This document shows, piece after piece, positions 31,743 to 43,253 of a stretch of DNA of 64,000 nt. The stretch's first letter is position 1, and each line of letters opens with the position of its first letter. The stretch comes from Klebsiella pneumoniae (GTDB lineage: Bacteria; Pseudomonadota; Gammaproteobacteria; Enterobacterales; Enterobacteriaceae). The position numbers and the translations under genes were made by a program. Below the pieces are notes generated by a model. It searched no databases. It saw nothing but the letters and a program-made list of their open reading frames with translations, and was not told where the DNA came from. The DNA is taken from assembly GCF_000742135.1 (NCBI RefSeq), contig NZ_KN046818.1, positions 2,930,097-2,994,096 on the forward strand. Direction: 5' to 3'.

Positions 31743-33476
31743 GTGAATATTCAGGCTCTTCTCTCAGAAAAAGTCAGCCAGGCCCTGATCGCGGCAGGCG
31801 CGCCTGCCGATTGCGAACCCCAGGTCCGCCAGTCAGCAAAAGTTCAGTTCGGCGACTATCAGGCCAACGGCGTGATGGCTGTCGCCAAAAAGCTGGGTAT
31901 GGCGCCGCGACAACTTGCAGAGCAGGTACTGTCTCATCTTGACCTCAACGGCATTGCCAACAAGGTTGAAATCGCCGGGCCGGGCTTTATCAATATTTTC
32001 CTCGACCCCGCGTTTCTGGCGGACAACGTCAACCGCGCGCTGCAGTCTGAGCGCCTGGGCGTCACGAAACCACAGGCGCAGACTATCGTCGTCGACTACT
32101 CGGCACCCAACGTAGCGAAAGAGATGCACGTCGGCCATCTGCGTTCGACCATCATTGGCGATGCTTCAGTCCGTACCCTGGAGTTCCTGGGTCATAAGGT
32201 GATCCGCGCCAACCACGTCGGCGACTGGGGCACCCAGTTCGGGATGCTGATCGCGTATCTGGAAAAACAGCAGCAGGAAAACGCCGGCGAAATGGCCCTG
32301 GCCGACCTCGAAGGTTTCTATCGCGAAGCGAAAAAGCACTATGACGAAGACGAAGCCTTCGCCGAGCGCGCGCGCAGCTACGTGGTTAAGCTGCAGGGTG
32401 GTGATGAGTACTTCCTGCAGATGTGGCGTAAGCTGGTCGACATCACCATGTCGCAGAACCAGATCACCTACGATCGCCTGAACGTCACCCTGACCCGCGA
32501 TGACGTGATGGGTGAGAGCCTGTACAACCCGATGCTGCCGGGGATCGTCGCCGATCTGAAAGCCAAAGGGCTGGCGGTTGAGAGCGAAGGCGCTACCGTG
32601 GTCTTCCTTGATGAGTACAAAAACAAGGAAGGCGAACCGATGGGCGTCATCATCCAGAAAAAGGATGGCGGCTACCTCTATACCACCACCGATATCGCCT
32701 GTGCGAAGTATCGCTATGAAACGCTGCACGCCGACCGCGTGCTCTACTACATCGACTCTCGTCAGCACCAGCACCTGATGCAGGCGTGGACCATCGTGCG
32801 CAAGGCAGGCTACGTGCCGGACTCCGTGCCGCTGGAGCACCATATGTTCGGTATGATGCAGGGGAAAGACGGCAAGCCGTTTAAAACCCGAGCCGGCGGT
32901 ACCGTGAAGCTGGCGGATCTGCTGGACGAAGCGCTGGAGCGCGCCCGTCGCCTAGTGGCCGAGAAGAACCCGGATATGTCGGCTGACGAGCTGGAAAATC
33001 TGGCGAAAGTGGTGGGTATCGGCGCGGTTAAATATGCCGACCTGTCGAAAAACCGCACCACCGACTACGTCTTCGACTGGGATAATATGCTGGCGTTCGA
33101 AGGCAACACCGCGCCGTATATGCAGTATGCCTATACCCGCGTGCTCTCCGTGTTCCGCAAAGCCGGCATCGACGAAAACGCGATGATCGACGCGCCGGTG
33201 GTCATCGCCGAAGATCGCGAAGCTCAGCTGGCCGCGCGCCTGCTGCAGTTTGAAGAGACCCTCTCCGTGGTCGCTCGCGAAGGGACGCCGCACGTTATGT
33301 GCGCCTACCTCTACGATCTGGCGGGCCTGTTCTCCGGCTTCTACGAGCACTGCCCGATCCTCAGCGCGGAAAGCGAAGAGACCCGCAACAGCCGTCTGAA
33401 GCTGGCGCTGCTCACGGCGAAAACCCTCAAGCTGGGTCTCGATACCCTCGGTATCGAAACCGTCGAGCGTATGTAA
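31743..33476 (+). CDS. argS: Arginyl-tRNA synthetase
   Basis: 577 residues from a GTG start with TAAGG before it. It is a class Ia synthetase: an N-terminal Add1 domain, the HIGH-type motif in [16 protein letters not shown] (about residue 123), and a C-terminal DALR anticodon-binding domain. As usual in ArgRS, the KMSK loop is degenerate. In E. coli flagellar genes follow; here a sugar-use pair follows. Confidence 0.96.
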   Translation: MNIQALLSEKVSQALIAAGAPADCEPQVRQSAKVQFGDYQANGVMAVAKKLGMAPRQLAEQVLSHLDLNGIANKVEIAGPGFINIFLDPAFLADNVNRALQSERLGVTKPQAQTIVVDYSAPNVAKEMHVGHLRSTIIGDASVRTLEFLGHKVIRANHVGDWGTQFGMLIAYLEKQQQENAGEMALADLEGFYREAKKHYDEDEAFAERARSYVVKLQGGDEYFLQMWRKLVDITMSQNQITYDRLNVTLTRDDVMGESLYNPMLPGIVADLKAKGLAVESEGATVVFLDEYKNKEGEPMGVIIQKKDGGYLYTTTDIACAKYRYETLHADRVLYYIDSRQHQHLMQAWTIVRKAGYVPDSVPLEHHMFGMMQGKDGKPFKTRAGGTVKLADLLDEALERARRLVAEKNPDMSADELENLAKVVGIGAVKYADLSKNRTTDYVFDWDNMLAFEGNTAPYMQYAYTRVLSVFRKAGIDENAMIDAPVVIAEDREAQLAARLLQFEETLSVVAREGTPHVMCAYLYDLAGLFSGFYEHCPILSAESEETRNSRLKLALLTAKTLKLGLDTLGIETVERM

Positions 33477-33481
33477 CAAGC

Positions 33482-33501
33482 AACCCGGCGAAAGCCGGGT
33501 T
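33482..33501 (+). terminator. argS terminator
   Basis: AACCCGGC and GCCGGGTT enclose a GAAA tetraloop, followed by AGTTTTATT, five bases beyond the argS stop. Confidence 0.88.
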
Positions 33502-33537
33502 AGTTTTATTCGGCGCCTCGCCAGCGGGGCGCCCTGC

Positions 33538-34677
33538 TCAGAAGTACTTGCGTAGATACTCCGTCAGACAAAGGATCGCCATCGCCTGACCGTAGGGCAT
33601 CGAGGTAAGCGGGATCTGGCGATAAAAGTCGAGGTCTGACCCCATCCCGGTGCCAAATGAGGTCTGCAGCAGCTCCCCCTGCGGCGAAATATTCTGCACA
33701 ATTCCGCGAATCGCTTTTTCAGCCACCCCGGCGTAGTGCTGCCCGACGTAACGCTTGCGCACCGCTTTGAGAATCCCGTAGGCAAAGCCGGCGGTCGCCG
33801 AGGCCTCAAGATAAGAGTGCGGGTCGTCCAGCAAGGTATGCCACAGGCCGCTGTCGTCCTGGCATTTTGCCAAGGCGGCAATCTGTGCGTCGAGGACTGT
33901 AATCAGATAGCGCCGTACCGCGTTCCCCTCGGGGAGATCCACCAGTTCCAGAAAATCCGGGATCACCATGGTGAGCCAGCTGTTGCCCCGCGCCCAACGC
34001 GCCCGGGCAAAGTTATGCCGCCCCTCATAGTTCCAGCCGTGAAACCACAGCCCGGTCTCCCGGTCCATCAGGTTCTGCACATGGAGCAGGAACTGGTAGG
34101 TTGCCTCCTCCACATACTGGGGGCGGTTAAGCAGCTTGCCAATTTTGGCTAACGGCAACACGGTCATCATCAGCGTATCATCCCACATTTGCTGATGGTT
34201 CTCCTCCGCCAGAGTCATGTGCTGCATACCGCCCTGCTCGGTGCGCGGTATCTCGTGCATCGCCCACTCCGCCCAGCTCTCCAGCCACGGCAGATACGCC
34301 ATACGGCCGGTCTCTTCAAAGCGGTAAGCCAGGGTCAGAAACGGGGCCATAGTATTAACGTTTTTGGTCGTTGCCCCCTCGGCGAAGCGGTCGGCAAACC
34401 AGCGATCGATGATATCACGCATCTCGATATCGCCGGTTTGCTGGTAATACTGATAGATGCCGTACAGCCCAACGCCGTGGGTCCACTCCCAGCCGGCCCA
34501 GCCTTTGGTATCGATCACGCGCCCGTCATCCAGGCGTAGTAAAAATTGCCCGCTCTCATCCTTAATATTCACCAGGTTTTGCGTCACGTTGCGGATCAGC
34601 GCCTGCAGTTCGCTACGGGCGATAAAACGCTCAGGCTGACGCAGTAATGGGCTATGTTTGACCGGCCAAACTTTCAT
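33538..34677 (-). CDS. rhiN: GH105 unsaturated rhamnogalacturonyl hydrolase (RhiN-like)
   Basis: 379 residues without a signal peptide, so cytoplasmic. The family is GH105 (YteR/YesR/RhiN), an alpha6/alpha6 barrel that adds water to the 4,5 double bond of an unsaturated galacturonate and so frees it from rhamnose. The catalytic Asp is in HQQMWDDTLMMT (W165-D166-D167); substrate-contact segments W60-W64 (DTKGWAGWEWTHGVGLYG) and HGWNYEGRHNFARARWARGN are intact. The start is 4 bp after the symporter stop, so it is the second gene of an operon. The free product would be 4-deoxy-5-ketouronate plus rhamnose. The link to rhamnogalacturonan rather than plain oligogalacturonide rests on the RhaS-type promoter. 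Confidence 0.82.
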   Translation of the reverse strand: MKVWPVKHSPLLRQPERFIARSELQALIRNVTQNLVNIKDESGQFLLRLDDGRVIDTKGWAGWEWTHGVGLYGIYQYYQQTGDIEMRDIIDRWFADRFAEGATTKNVNTMAPFLTLAYRFEETGRMAYLPWLESWAEWAMHEIPRTEQGGMQHMTLAEENHQQMWDDTLMMTVLPLAKIGKLLNRPQYVEEATYQFLLHVQNLMDRETGLWFHGWNYEGRHNFARARWARGNSWLTMVIPDFLELVDLPEGNAVRRYLITVLDAQIAALAKCQDDSGLWHTLLDDPHSYLEASATAGFAYGILKAVRKRYVGQHYAGVAEKAIRGIVQNISPQGELLQTSFGTGMGSDLDFYRQIPLTSMPYGQAMAILCLTEYLRKYF

Positions 34678-34681
34678 GTTG

Positions 34682-36265
34682 TTAACCTCGGGTATATGTC
34701 GAATTCAAAGCGCCGCCCTTAATGAGCGCCGGGGCAGCAGGTTTATGACGATTCAGATAGCCAATATTGTTATTGCCCCACAGACAGTCGTAAGGCATCC
34801 CCGCCAGCAGCTCGACCACCGCGCGGTGTTCCGCACTGGTCTGTTCCGACTGAGCGTAGCCGAGCTCGCGCATTCTGAGGGTCTCGCTGCGCAGGACGCT
34901 GTGGGTGCGCAGGTTGAGCTTGAAGCGCAGCGAGACGAGGAAGCCGCAGGCTAACACCACCAGAGTGCCGACGCTGAGGATCAGCAGAATGGTATGGCTG
35001 ACCCCTTCAGGCTGTATTTTTTGCCCGGAAACAAACCCCGACAACTGCATAATGATCCCCACCAGCATCACCGCCCCCGCCTGCGAGGCTTTGCGGGTCA
35101 GAGTCATGATGCCGGCAAAAATCCCCTCCCGGCGCTGGCCGGTGATCGCTTCGTCGACGTCGGCAATATAGGTGTAGGTATTCCACGGTACGTAATTTAT
35201 CCCGCCGCGTCCCAGTCCGGCGACAGCAGAGATGAGCAGCAATAAGGAATAGACGTCGCTCAGTCCGGCGTAATAGAGCAGCGCGTAGGAGAGTGAGCTC
35301 AGGCCAAACAGGACCACCACCATGCGGTACGACGGCGCGGGGCCAAAACGAATGCACAGCGGGATCATGGCGATTACTGCAATAAACTGGAAGATGGCCA
35401 TCGTCCCCAGCAGGTTCGAGGCGACGGCGGCTTCCTGCATCAGAACAAAGACCACGTAATAGGTAAACACGGCATTGAAGACGTCCTGGGCGATATAGCC
35501 CCCCAGATACATGCCGAGGTGCTGGCGGAAAATTTTTATCCGCAGCGTAGAACTCAGCTCAATCACCAGGCGATTGAGGCTCTGAGCAAGGGTTAAGTTT
35601 TGTTTTTCCGCTTCCGCCCGCAGGGCCGCTTCCGACCACGCCTCCCGCGGTCGTTCCCAGGTGAAACACCAGACCAGAGTCAGCATCACCGCGCACAGCA
35701 CCGAGAACACCAGACTGGCATAGAAGAACGAGCTGGCATTATCTTTGCCGAGCCAGGAGAGAAGGATCCCCGGCAGGAAGGAGGCTAAAATCGCCGACAT
35801 CTGCGCCATCGAAATGCGCGCGCCGGAGAATTTGGTTTTCTGTTTAAAGTCATCGGTCATCTCCGGCACCAGCGTCTCATAGGGCACCAGAATCATGGTA
35901 TAGACCATATCAAACAGCAGATAGGTCGCCAGGTAGTACCAGAAGCCCATCTCGCCGACCCACATCGCTGAATAGCTGAATACGCAGGGGATGCCGAGCA
36001 GAATAAAGAATTTTCTGCGGCCGAAGCGCTTACCAAGCCAGGTGGTGCCAAAGTTATCGGTGAGAAAGCCCATCAGCGGGCTTACCACCGCGTCCAGCAC
36101 GCGGGCGGCAGCAAAAATAAGCGTGGCCTCAATCGGGGTCAGTCCGCAAAAGGTCGTGTAAAAGTAGAGCAGCCATGCGGCGGTTAGCGCCGTCGTGCCG
36201 GCGCCGAGAAAATCGCCCGCGCCGTAGGCCAGATAGTTAGCCAGTCCAATTTTTCGTGTTTTCAT
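34682..36265 (-). CDS. rhiT: GPH-family symporter, rhamnogalacturonide type (RhiT-like)
   Basis: 527 residues with about 12 transmembrane helices, in the glycoside-pentoside-hexuronide:cation symporter family. Family marks are LTDNFGTTWLGKRFGRRKFF between helices 2 and 3 and YETLVPEMTDDFKQK. A tail of about 60 residues beyond the last helix (ending YDCLWGNNNIGYLNRHKP) is shared with the second GPH symporter in this window. In Dickeya RhiT imports unsaturated rhamnogalacturonides and rhiTN answer to RhaS, KdgR and CRP. Here a rhaBAD-like promoter lies 80-155 bp upstream and a KdgR-like box at 181 bp. Confidence 0.78.
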   Translation of the reverse strand: MKTRKIGLANYLAYGAGDFLGAGTTALTAAWLLYFYTTFCGLTPIEATLIFAAARVLDAVVSPLMGFLTDNFGTTWLGKRFGRRKFFILLGIPCVFSYSAMWVGEMGFWYYLATYLLFDMVYTMILVPYETLVPEMTDDFKQKTKFSGARISMAQMSAILASFLPGILLSWLGKDNASSFFYASLVFSVLCAVMLTLVWCFTWERPREAWSEAALRAEAEKQNLTLAQSLNRLVIELSSTLRIKIFRQHLGMYLGGYIAQDVFNAVFTYYVVFVLMQEAAVASNLLGTMAIFQFIAVIAMIPLCIRFGPAPSYRMVVVLFGLSSLSYALLYYAGLSDVYSLLLLISAVAGLGRGGINYVPWNTYTYIADVDEAITGQRREGIFAGIMTLTRKASQAGAVMLVGIIMQLSGFVSGQKIQPEGVSHTILLILSVGTLVVLACGFLVSLRFKLNLRTHSVLRSETLRMRELGYAQSEQTSAEHRAVVELLAGMPYDCLWGNNNIGYLNRHKPAAPALIKGGALNSTYTRG

Positions 36266-36346
36266 CGCCGTGATCCTGTGTCTTTTTTTAAAAGAACGCC
36301 GACAATCGTTCCGGATTTGCCACCGGAAGGGAGTGGGTACCTGGCT

Positions 36347-36422
36347 ACACTAAAAGCTGTGAAAGGAGGTTACCTTTGTACTTTTGCCACGGAACAGTCG
36401 CCGGTGGCAAAATGACAAAGAG
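36347..36422 (-). promoter_or_regulatory. RhaS-type promoter of rhiTN
   Basis: Two inverted arms, CTTTGTACTTTTGCCAC (36374-36390) and GTGGCAAAATGACAAAG (36404-36420), agree in 15 of 17 positions. Written as 17-bp half-sites ending in GCC they span 36372-36388 and 36406-36422 with 17 bp between. Each matches the E. coli rhaBAD RhaS half-site (ATCTTTCCCTGGTTGCC) in 10-11 of 17 positions. The proximal half overlaps by 4 bp a -35-like AGGTAA (36375-36370), 17 bp before TAGTGT (36352-36347). E. coli rhaBAD has the same layout, with a 16-bp gap. RhaS control is inferred. Confidence 0.65.
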
Positions 36423-36445
36423 ATGACGTCGCCACTTCACTCATT

Positions 36446-36464
36446 TATAAAACAGCATTTCTTT
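36446..36464. promoter_or_regulatory. KdgR-like operator near rhiT
   Basis: TATAAAACAGCATTTCTTT matches 17 of 19 positions of the KdgR consensus AATRAAAYRNYRTTTYATT with a perfect AAAYRNYRTTTY core. It lies 181 bp upstream of rhiT and 154 bp upstream of uspC. Confidence 0.55.
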
Positions 36465-36617
36465 TTAATCAAAAGACAGGTTCATTGATGTGATCTGGCT
36501 GGAAGGTCGCCGACTAACGAACAGGCTCGCAAATCCCGGGATCGGCACTTGCGCAGTCGGGGAAACAGGAGTAAAGAATGGAAGAAAGGGTTATTCCGCG
36601 TATCTCAAGGAGGCCAG

Positions 36618-37046
36618 ATGCCTTATACCCATCTGCTGGTTGCCGTCGCGCCAACGCCGGAGAGTCAGGTATTAATTAAAAAAGCGGTGTCGATAGCCCG
36701 CCCCGTTAACGCGAAGGTGAGCTTAATCACTCTCGCTACGGATCCGGAGCTGTATAACCAGTTCGCCGCACCGATGATGGAAAATCTGCGCGAAGTGATG
36801 CAGGAAGAGACGCGGGAGTTTCTCAATGAGCTGGCTCGCCACGCGGACTACCCAATAGAAAGAATGACCATCGCCTGCGGCGAGCTAGGCCATCATATTA
36901 AGGACTTCTGCCGGTCGCACCGTGTTGATCTGGTGATCTGCGGCAATCACAACCATTCCCTCTTCTCACGCGCCACCTGCTCGGCGAAAAGTATCGTCGG
37001 CAGCTGCGGCGTTGATGTGCTGTTGGTTTCCCTTGAAAAGGGCTAA
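36618..37046 (+). CDS. uspC: Universal stress protein C
   Basis: 142 residues from the ATG at 36618, which has a strong AAGGAGG. Universal stress protein fold starting MPYTHLLVAVAPTPESQVLI, with the family motif VICGNHNHS near residue 105 and a C-terminal VDVLLVSL. UspC supports UV and salt tolerance; in E. coli it also scaffolds the KdpDE system. It sits beside flhDC in E. coli, but flhDC is absent here. Confidence 0.93.
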   Translation: MPYTHLLVAVAPTPESQVLIKKAVSIARPVNAKVSLITLATDPELYNQFAAPMMENLREVMQEETREFLNELARHADYPIERMTIACGELGHHIKDFCRSHRVDLVICGNHNHSLFSRATCSAKSIVGSCGVDVLLVSLEKG

Positions 37047-37063
37047 CGCCGGTTAGCCCTTTT
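37036..37063. terminator. Bidirectional terminator between uspC and otsA
   Basis: AAAAGGGCTAAC (37036-37047) pairs with GGTTAGCCCTTTT (37051-37063). It includes the uspC stop codon and lies 7 bases beyond the otsA stop on the other strand. Confidence 0.85.
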
Positions 37064-37069
37064 CCTGAA

Positions 37070-39269
<2,200 letters not shown>

Positions 39270-39316
39270 TTATCATGGCCAGCCGAAGCTGGTTGTTAAT
39301 TATATGTGAGCCATGT

Positions 39317-39324
39317 AAGTATAG
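39317..39324 (-). promoter_or_regulatory. Sigma-S type -10 of otsBA
   Basis: On the - strand CTATACTT lies 60 bp before the otsB start. C before TATACT and T after it are RpoS promoter marks; RpoS control of otsBA is established in E. coli. Confidence 0.55.
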
Positions 39325-39358
39325 ACAGTGTGACCAACCTCGCCATTTTTGATAGTTA

Positions 39359-39383
39359 CCGCCAGCGAAACGGGCGCTGGCGG
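39359..39383 (-). terminator. Hairpin after araH
   Basis: CCGCCAGCG (39359-39367) pairs with CGCTGGCGG (39375-39383). No T-run follows on the - strand, so it may be a 3' stabilising stem rather than a full terminator for araFGH. Confidence 0.5.
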
Positions 39384-39418
39384 CAATTACTCTGTAAACT
39401 AAAAAGTTGGGTTAAAAT

Positions 39419-40402
39419 TCAGGCCGCACGTTTGGCTTTTTGTTTGTAGCGGTCGAAGATCACCGCCGCCAGCAGGATCACCCCGCGCACGACGTATTGT
39501 GAGAATGGCGAGATATTCAGCAGGTTCATCGCATTTTCCACGGTTCCGAGGATCAGGATCCCGGCCACCACGTAGGAGATCTTGCCGATCCCGCCCTTCA
39601 GCGACACCCCGCCCAGCACGCAGGCCGAAATAACAATCAGCTCATAGCCAATCGAGGTCATCGGCTGGCCGCTGGTCATGCGCGACGCCAGAATGATCCC
39701 CGCTGCGGCCGATACCAGACCGGAGAGCACAAAGATAATAATCTTGGTGCGCACCACCGGGACGCCGGCCAGGCGCGCCGCCTCTTCATTGCCGCCAATA
39801 GCCAGCGTATTACGGCCAAAGGTGGTTTTGTTTAGTAATAATCCGAAAACCACCAGGCAGGCGACGGTCAGCCAGATCGGCGCCGGCAAACCAAACCAGT
39901 TGGCATAGCCGAGGGTGAAGAAACGTTCATCTTCGATCCCCACCGCTTTGCCGTCGGAGATAATATAGGCCAGGCCGCGGACAATCTGCATGGTGGCCAG
40001 CGTGGTGATCAGCGCGTTGATCTTAAGGCGCGCAATGACAAAGCCGTTAACCAGGCCACTAAGCGCCCCCAGCAACAGGCCTGCGGCGATCCCCAGCCAC
40101 AGGCTTTCGCTGAGATTAATCACCACCGCGGTGGTGACCCCGGCGCAGGCGATAACCGACGCCACCGACAGGTCAAAATCGCCGGAGGCCAGGCAAAACA
40201 GCATGCCGCAGGCCACCATCCCGGACATCGAGATCGCCAGCCCCAGCCCTTTCATATTGACGAATGAAGCAAAGTTGGGCACAAAAATCACACAGCCGAT
40301 AAACAGCACCGCAAACACCACCAGCATGCCAAACTGATCCCAGATGCGGGCAAAGCTAAAGGTTGAGCGGGTAGCCCCGGACGTAGTCACTGATGACATC
40401 AT
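39419..40402 (-). CDS. araH: L-arabinose ABC transporter permease AraH
   Basis: 327 residues with about ten transmembrane helices, in the AraH/RbsC permease family. Highly similar to E. coli AraH: LAISMSGMVACGMLFCLASGDFDLSV and the coupling segment ALITTLATMQIVRGLAY, GNEEAARLAGVPV. It ends the araFGH operon; 11 bp separate its start from the araG stop. Confidence 0.95.
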   Translation of the reverse strand: MMSSVTTSGATRSTFSFARIWDQFGMLVVFAVLFIGCVIFVPNFASFVNMKGLGLAISMSGMVACGMLFCLASGDFDLSVASVIACAGVTTAVVINLSESLWLGIAAGLLLGALSGLVNGFVIARLKINALITTLATMQIVRGLAYIISDGKAVGIEDERFFTLGYANWFGLPAPIWLTVACLVVFGLLLNKTTFGRNTLAIGGNEEAARLAGVPVVRTKIIIFVLSGLVSAAAGIILASRMTSGQPMTSIGYELIVISACVLGGVSLKGGIGKISYVVAGILILGTVENAMNLLNISPFSQYVVRGVILLAAVIFDRYKQKAKRAA

Positions 40403-40413
40403 TTACTCCTTAC

Positions 40414-41928
40414 TCAGGCGACAGCCTGGCTCACTGTTGGCATCGCAAGGCTTAACGTCTGCTGTTCATTGGCTTCTTCATGCAGCAGTTCGCCGGCGAT
40501 TTGTCCTTCGCGCATCACCACGATGCGGTCAGCGACGCCCAGCACTTCCGGCAGGTCGCTGGAGGCAAACACCACGGCGACACCAGAGGCGGCGAGGCCA
40601 TAGATCACATTGTAAATTTCATGTTTGGCGCCGACGTCGATGCCGCGGGTTGGCTCATCAAGCAGGATCACCTTCATCTCTTCCGACAGCCAGCGGCCAA
40701 GGATCGCTTTCTGCTGGTTGCCGCCCGACAGGTTCATAATCAGCTGTTCCGGGCCCGGCGTTTTAATATTCAGCGACTGGATATGTTGATCGGCGTTGTC
40801 CGCCTCCCAGGCGTTGTTGATCAGGCAGCCAGCGTGAATATGCTTGCGCCGGGCGCTGATATTGATGTTATCGCGCACGGAATGCACCGGAATAATCCCC
40901 TCCGCTTTACGATCCTCCGGGCACAGCATCATCCCGGCCTGGATGGCCTGGGCCGGTTTGCGAATGGAGACGGGCTGGCCATCGATATACACCTGACCGC
41001 CGGTTATCTGCGTGCCGCCAAACAGGCCTTTCATTAGTTCGCTGCGCCCGGCACCCACCAGTCCGAACAAACCGACAATTTCACCGCTGCGCACCGAGAG
41101 ACTAACCGGCGTGCGCACGCCCGGCGCTTTGACCTCCTCCAGGCGCAGCCGCTCCTCGCCATAGGGGCGAGGCTTCCAGCCATAAATATCGCCCAGATTG
41201 CGGCCTACCATTGCCTGGACCAGGGCGTCGTGGCTGACGCTCGGCATATCGTCAAAGGTGCAAACGTAGCGGCCATCTTTAAAGACGGTGATGGCATCGC
41301 TGAGGGCAAAAATCTCTTCCATCCGGTGTGAAACATAGATGATGACCCTTCCCTCCTCCCGCAACTCGCGGATGACGCGAAACAGGTTGTCGATCTCTCT
41401 GGCGGAGAGCGAGCTGGTCGGCTCATCGAACGCGATAATCTTGGCGTTACGCGCCAGCGCTTTGGCAATCTCCACCATCTGCCATTGACCAATGGAGAGA
41501 TATTTCAGCGGCGTCTCCGGGTCGATATCCAGACCCAGATGCTCCAGCTGCAGGCGGGCCTCATAGTTGAGCAGCGAGCGATTGACGATGCCGCCTCTGT
41601 GCGGCAGCTGACCGAGATAGATATTTTCGGCGACGGTCATCTCCGGGATCAGATGCAGCTCCTGGTAGATGATTGCCACGCCGGCATTCAGCGCCTCCAT
41701 GGTATTGGCGAATGCCATCTGCTGGCCGCCGATCTGCAGATGGCCCGCGGTCGGGATATAGTTGCCGCTGAGAATTTTCAACAGCGTCGATTTGCCTGCG
41801 CCATTTTCGCCCATCAGCGCGTGGATCTGTCCTGGGTAGCAGTCAAAACTGATATCGGACAAGGCCTTTACGCCAGGGAACGTCATGGTGATGCCGCGAA
41901 ATGAGAGATAAGGGGTAGACTGTTGCAT
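40414..41928 (-). CDS. araG: L-arabinose ABC transporter ATPase AraG
   Basis: 504 residues from [19 protein letters not shown], the E. coli length. Two fused ABC domains: the first with Walker [10 protein letters not shown] and Walker [12 protein letters not shown], the second with a degenerate Walker A ([10 protein letters not shown]) but intact signature [15 protein letters not shown] and [14 protein letters not shown], as usual for sugar importers of this class. It energises AraH. Confidence 0.95.
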   Translation of the reverse strand: MQQSTPYLSFRGITMTFPGVKALSDISFDCYPGQIHALMGENGAGKSTLLKILSGNYIPTAGHLQIGGQQMAFANTMEALNAGVAIIYQELHLIPEMTVAENIYLGQLPHRGGIVNRSLLNYEARLQLEHLGLDIDPETPLKYLSIGQWQMVEIAKALARNAKIIAFDEPTSSLSAREIDNLFRVIRELREEGRVIIYVSHRMEEIFALSDAITVFKDGRYVCTFDDMPSVSHDALVQAMVGRNLGDIYGWKPRPYGEERLRLEEVKAPGVRTPVSLSVRSGEIVGLFGLVGAGRSELMKGLFGGTQITGGQVYIDGQPVSIRKPAQAIQAGMMLCPEDRKAEGIIPVHSVRDNINISARRKHIHAGCLINNAWEADNADQHIQSLNIKTPGPEQLIMNLSGGNQQKAILGRWLSEEMKVILLDEPTRGIDVGAKHEIYNVIYGLAASGVAVVFASSDLPEVLGVADRIVVMREGQIAGELLHEEANEQQTLSLAMPTVSQAVA

Positions 41929-41990
41929 AACGACTCCGCTCTTCTGCACTCAGCCCCCGCGCCGCGGCGGGGGCCAGTTTAATCAGGCTG

Positions 41991-42971
41991 TTACAGCCCT
42001 TTTTTCGCCAGCTCTTCTTTGAAGTTATCGCGGGTAATCAGCACCACATCGGTCACCGCCGTGAACTTCGGCGGCTCGACGCCCTTGGTGACCCAGTTGT
42101 ATAGCATTTCGCTGGTTTTGTAGCCGTGGATATCCGGGCTTGGCAGCAGAGAACCATAGAAGCCGGTCGGCTGCGCCTTCGACAGTTCGTTGACGGCATC
42201 CACGCCGTTGATGCCGATGCCAATCACATCGGGAGCTTTAAAGCCCTGACCTTCGGTCGCGCGCACGCCGCCGAGGACGGTGTTGTCGTTCATCCCGACG
42301 ATCAGCCAGTGTTTAACCTGCGGATGTTGGACCAGCATCGAGTTACCGGCGTCGAACGCTCCCGGGATATCGTTGGATTTTGTCGGCACGCGGTAGATTT
42401 GCGCGTCCGGGAAGCCGGCCGCCTTCAGGGCATCGATGGAGCCGGTGGTGCGACGGCGCGCGGTATCCAGCTCATCGGCGGTGATCGCCATTACGGCGGT
42501 GTCTTTGACATCCCAGCCGCGCTTTTGCATCTCTTTATAGAGTTCCTGCCCCTGACGGGCGCCAATTTCGCTCGCCGCCATCATCACCAGCGGTACGCTC
42601 TCCATCGGTTTGCCCTTCGCATTGACGAACTGGTCATCGACGGTAATCACCTTCATGTCATAGCCACGCGCTTTGGCGACAATCGCCGACCCGAGCTTGG
42701 GATCGGGGGTACAGATGACAAAGCCCTTCGCGCCGCTGGCCGCCAGGCTGTCAATGGCATTCAGGGTTTTCTCTCCATCCGGGACCGCAATTTTAATAAC
42801 GTCAAAGCCTAAATCTTTTCCTGCTTTATCAGCAAATTTCCACTCAGTCTGAAACCATGGCTCTTCCGGCTGTTTCACCAGAAAACCCAGTTTAAGATTT
42901 TCCGCCATAGCTGATTGTGACATAACCGCAGCGAGACCAATGGCCGCCAGCGCTTTAGTAAATTTGTGCAT
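41991..42971 (-). CDS. araF: L-arabinose-binding periplasmic protein AraF
   Basis: 326 residues with a signal peptide (MHKFTKALAAIGLAAVMSQSAMA). Mature ENLKLGFLVKQPEEPWFQTEWKF matches the arabinose-binding protein, with ligand contacts such as the K and E of VKQPEEP and DQFVNAKGK, and RRRTTGSIDALKAAG. It delivers arabinose to AraGH. The upstream region carries AraC and CRP motifs. Confidence 0.95.
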   Translation of the reverse strand: MHKFTKALAAIGLAAVMSQSAMAENLKLGFLVKQPEEPWFQTEWKFADKAGKDLGFDVIKIAVPDGEKTLNAIDSLAASGAKGFVICTPDPKLGSAIVAKARGYDMKVITVDDQFVNAKGKPMESVPLVMMAASEIGARQGQELYKEMQKRGWDVKDTAVMAITADELDTARRRTTGSIDALKAAGFPDAQIYRVPTKSNDIPGAFDAGNSMLVQHPQVKHWLIVGMNDNTVLGGVRATEGQGFKAPDVIGIGINGVDAVNELSKAQPTGFYGSLLPSPDIHGYKTSEMLYNWVTKGVEPPKFTAVTDVVLITRDNFKEELAKKGL

Positions 42972-43096
42972 GGTAAACTCCAGCTTTAATTCGCTTTCAT
43001 GTAGGGAAAAATCGGAATTAACAATTTAATCGGCATCAAAACAAGGCATTAGAAAAATCGCATTCCCCACTGCCGTTGTTAGAGTAGTAATACCCG

Positions 43097-43129
43097 GAAA
43101 TTATTTCTCCATACGAGAGCATTATCACA
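43097..43129 (-). promoter_or_regulatory. araF promoter-proximal AraC half-site and CRP half-site
   Basis: A perfect TCCATA (43108-43113), the strongest half of the AraC motif, is followed by a CRP half TCACA (43125-43129; TGTGA on the - strand). The order promoter, AraC, CRP, AraC matches what is known for E. coli araFGH. The TAGC half is not matched here (GAAA). Confidence 0.45.
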
Positions 43130-43161
43130 TCGCGGAATTACAGTAATTGCGTACATACATT

Positions 43162-43199
43162 TAGCAAAAAATGACATAAAAAATGACACAATTGTCATA
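43162..43199 (+). promoter_or_regulatory. Weak tandem AraC half-sites
   Basis: TAGC-N7-GACATA (43162-43178) is followed exactly 21 bp later by a second half ending GTCATA (43183-43199). A 21-bp step is the AraC direct-repeat spacing. Confidence 0.45.
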
Positions 43200-43215
43200 C
43201 AATTTTACCGGGACA

Positions 43216-43253
43216 TAGCAGGATCATCTATACCATCAGCAGGCTTATCCTTG
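43216..43253 (+). promoter_or_regulatory. Strong tandem AraC half-sites
   Basis: TAGC-AGGATCA-TCTATA (43216-43232) matches 9 of 10 fixed positions of TAGC-N7-TCCATA. CAGC-AGGCTTA-TCCTTG (43237-43253) follows after 4 bp, giving the 21-bp step and the strong-weak pairing of E. coli araI1-I2. It points away from araF, toward ftnB. Confidence 0.6.

Larger units (their letters stand above)
36266..36617. other. rhiT-uspC divergent control region
   Basis: 352 bp without a gene. It contains the RhaS-type promoter for rhiT and a KdgR-like box. A half CRP motif (TGTGA near 36489-36494) is not convincing on its own. Confidence 0.6.
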
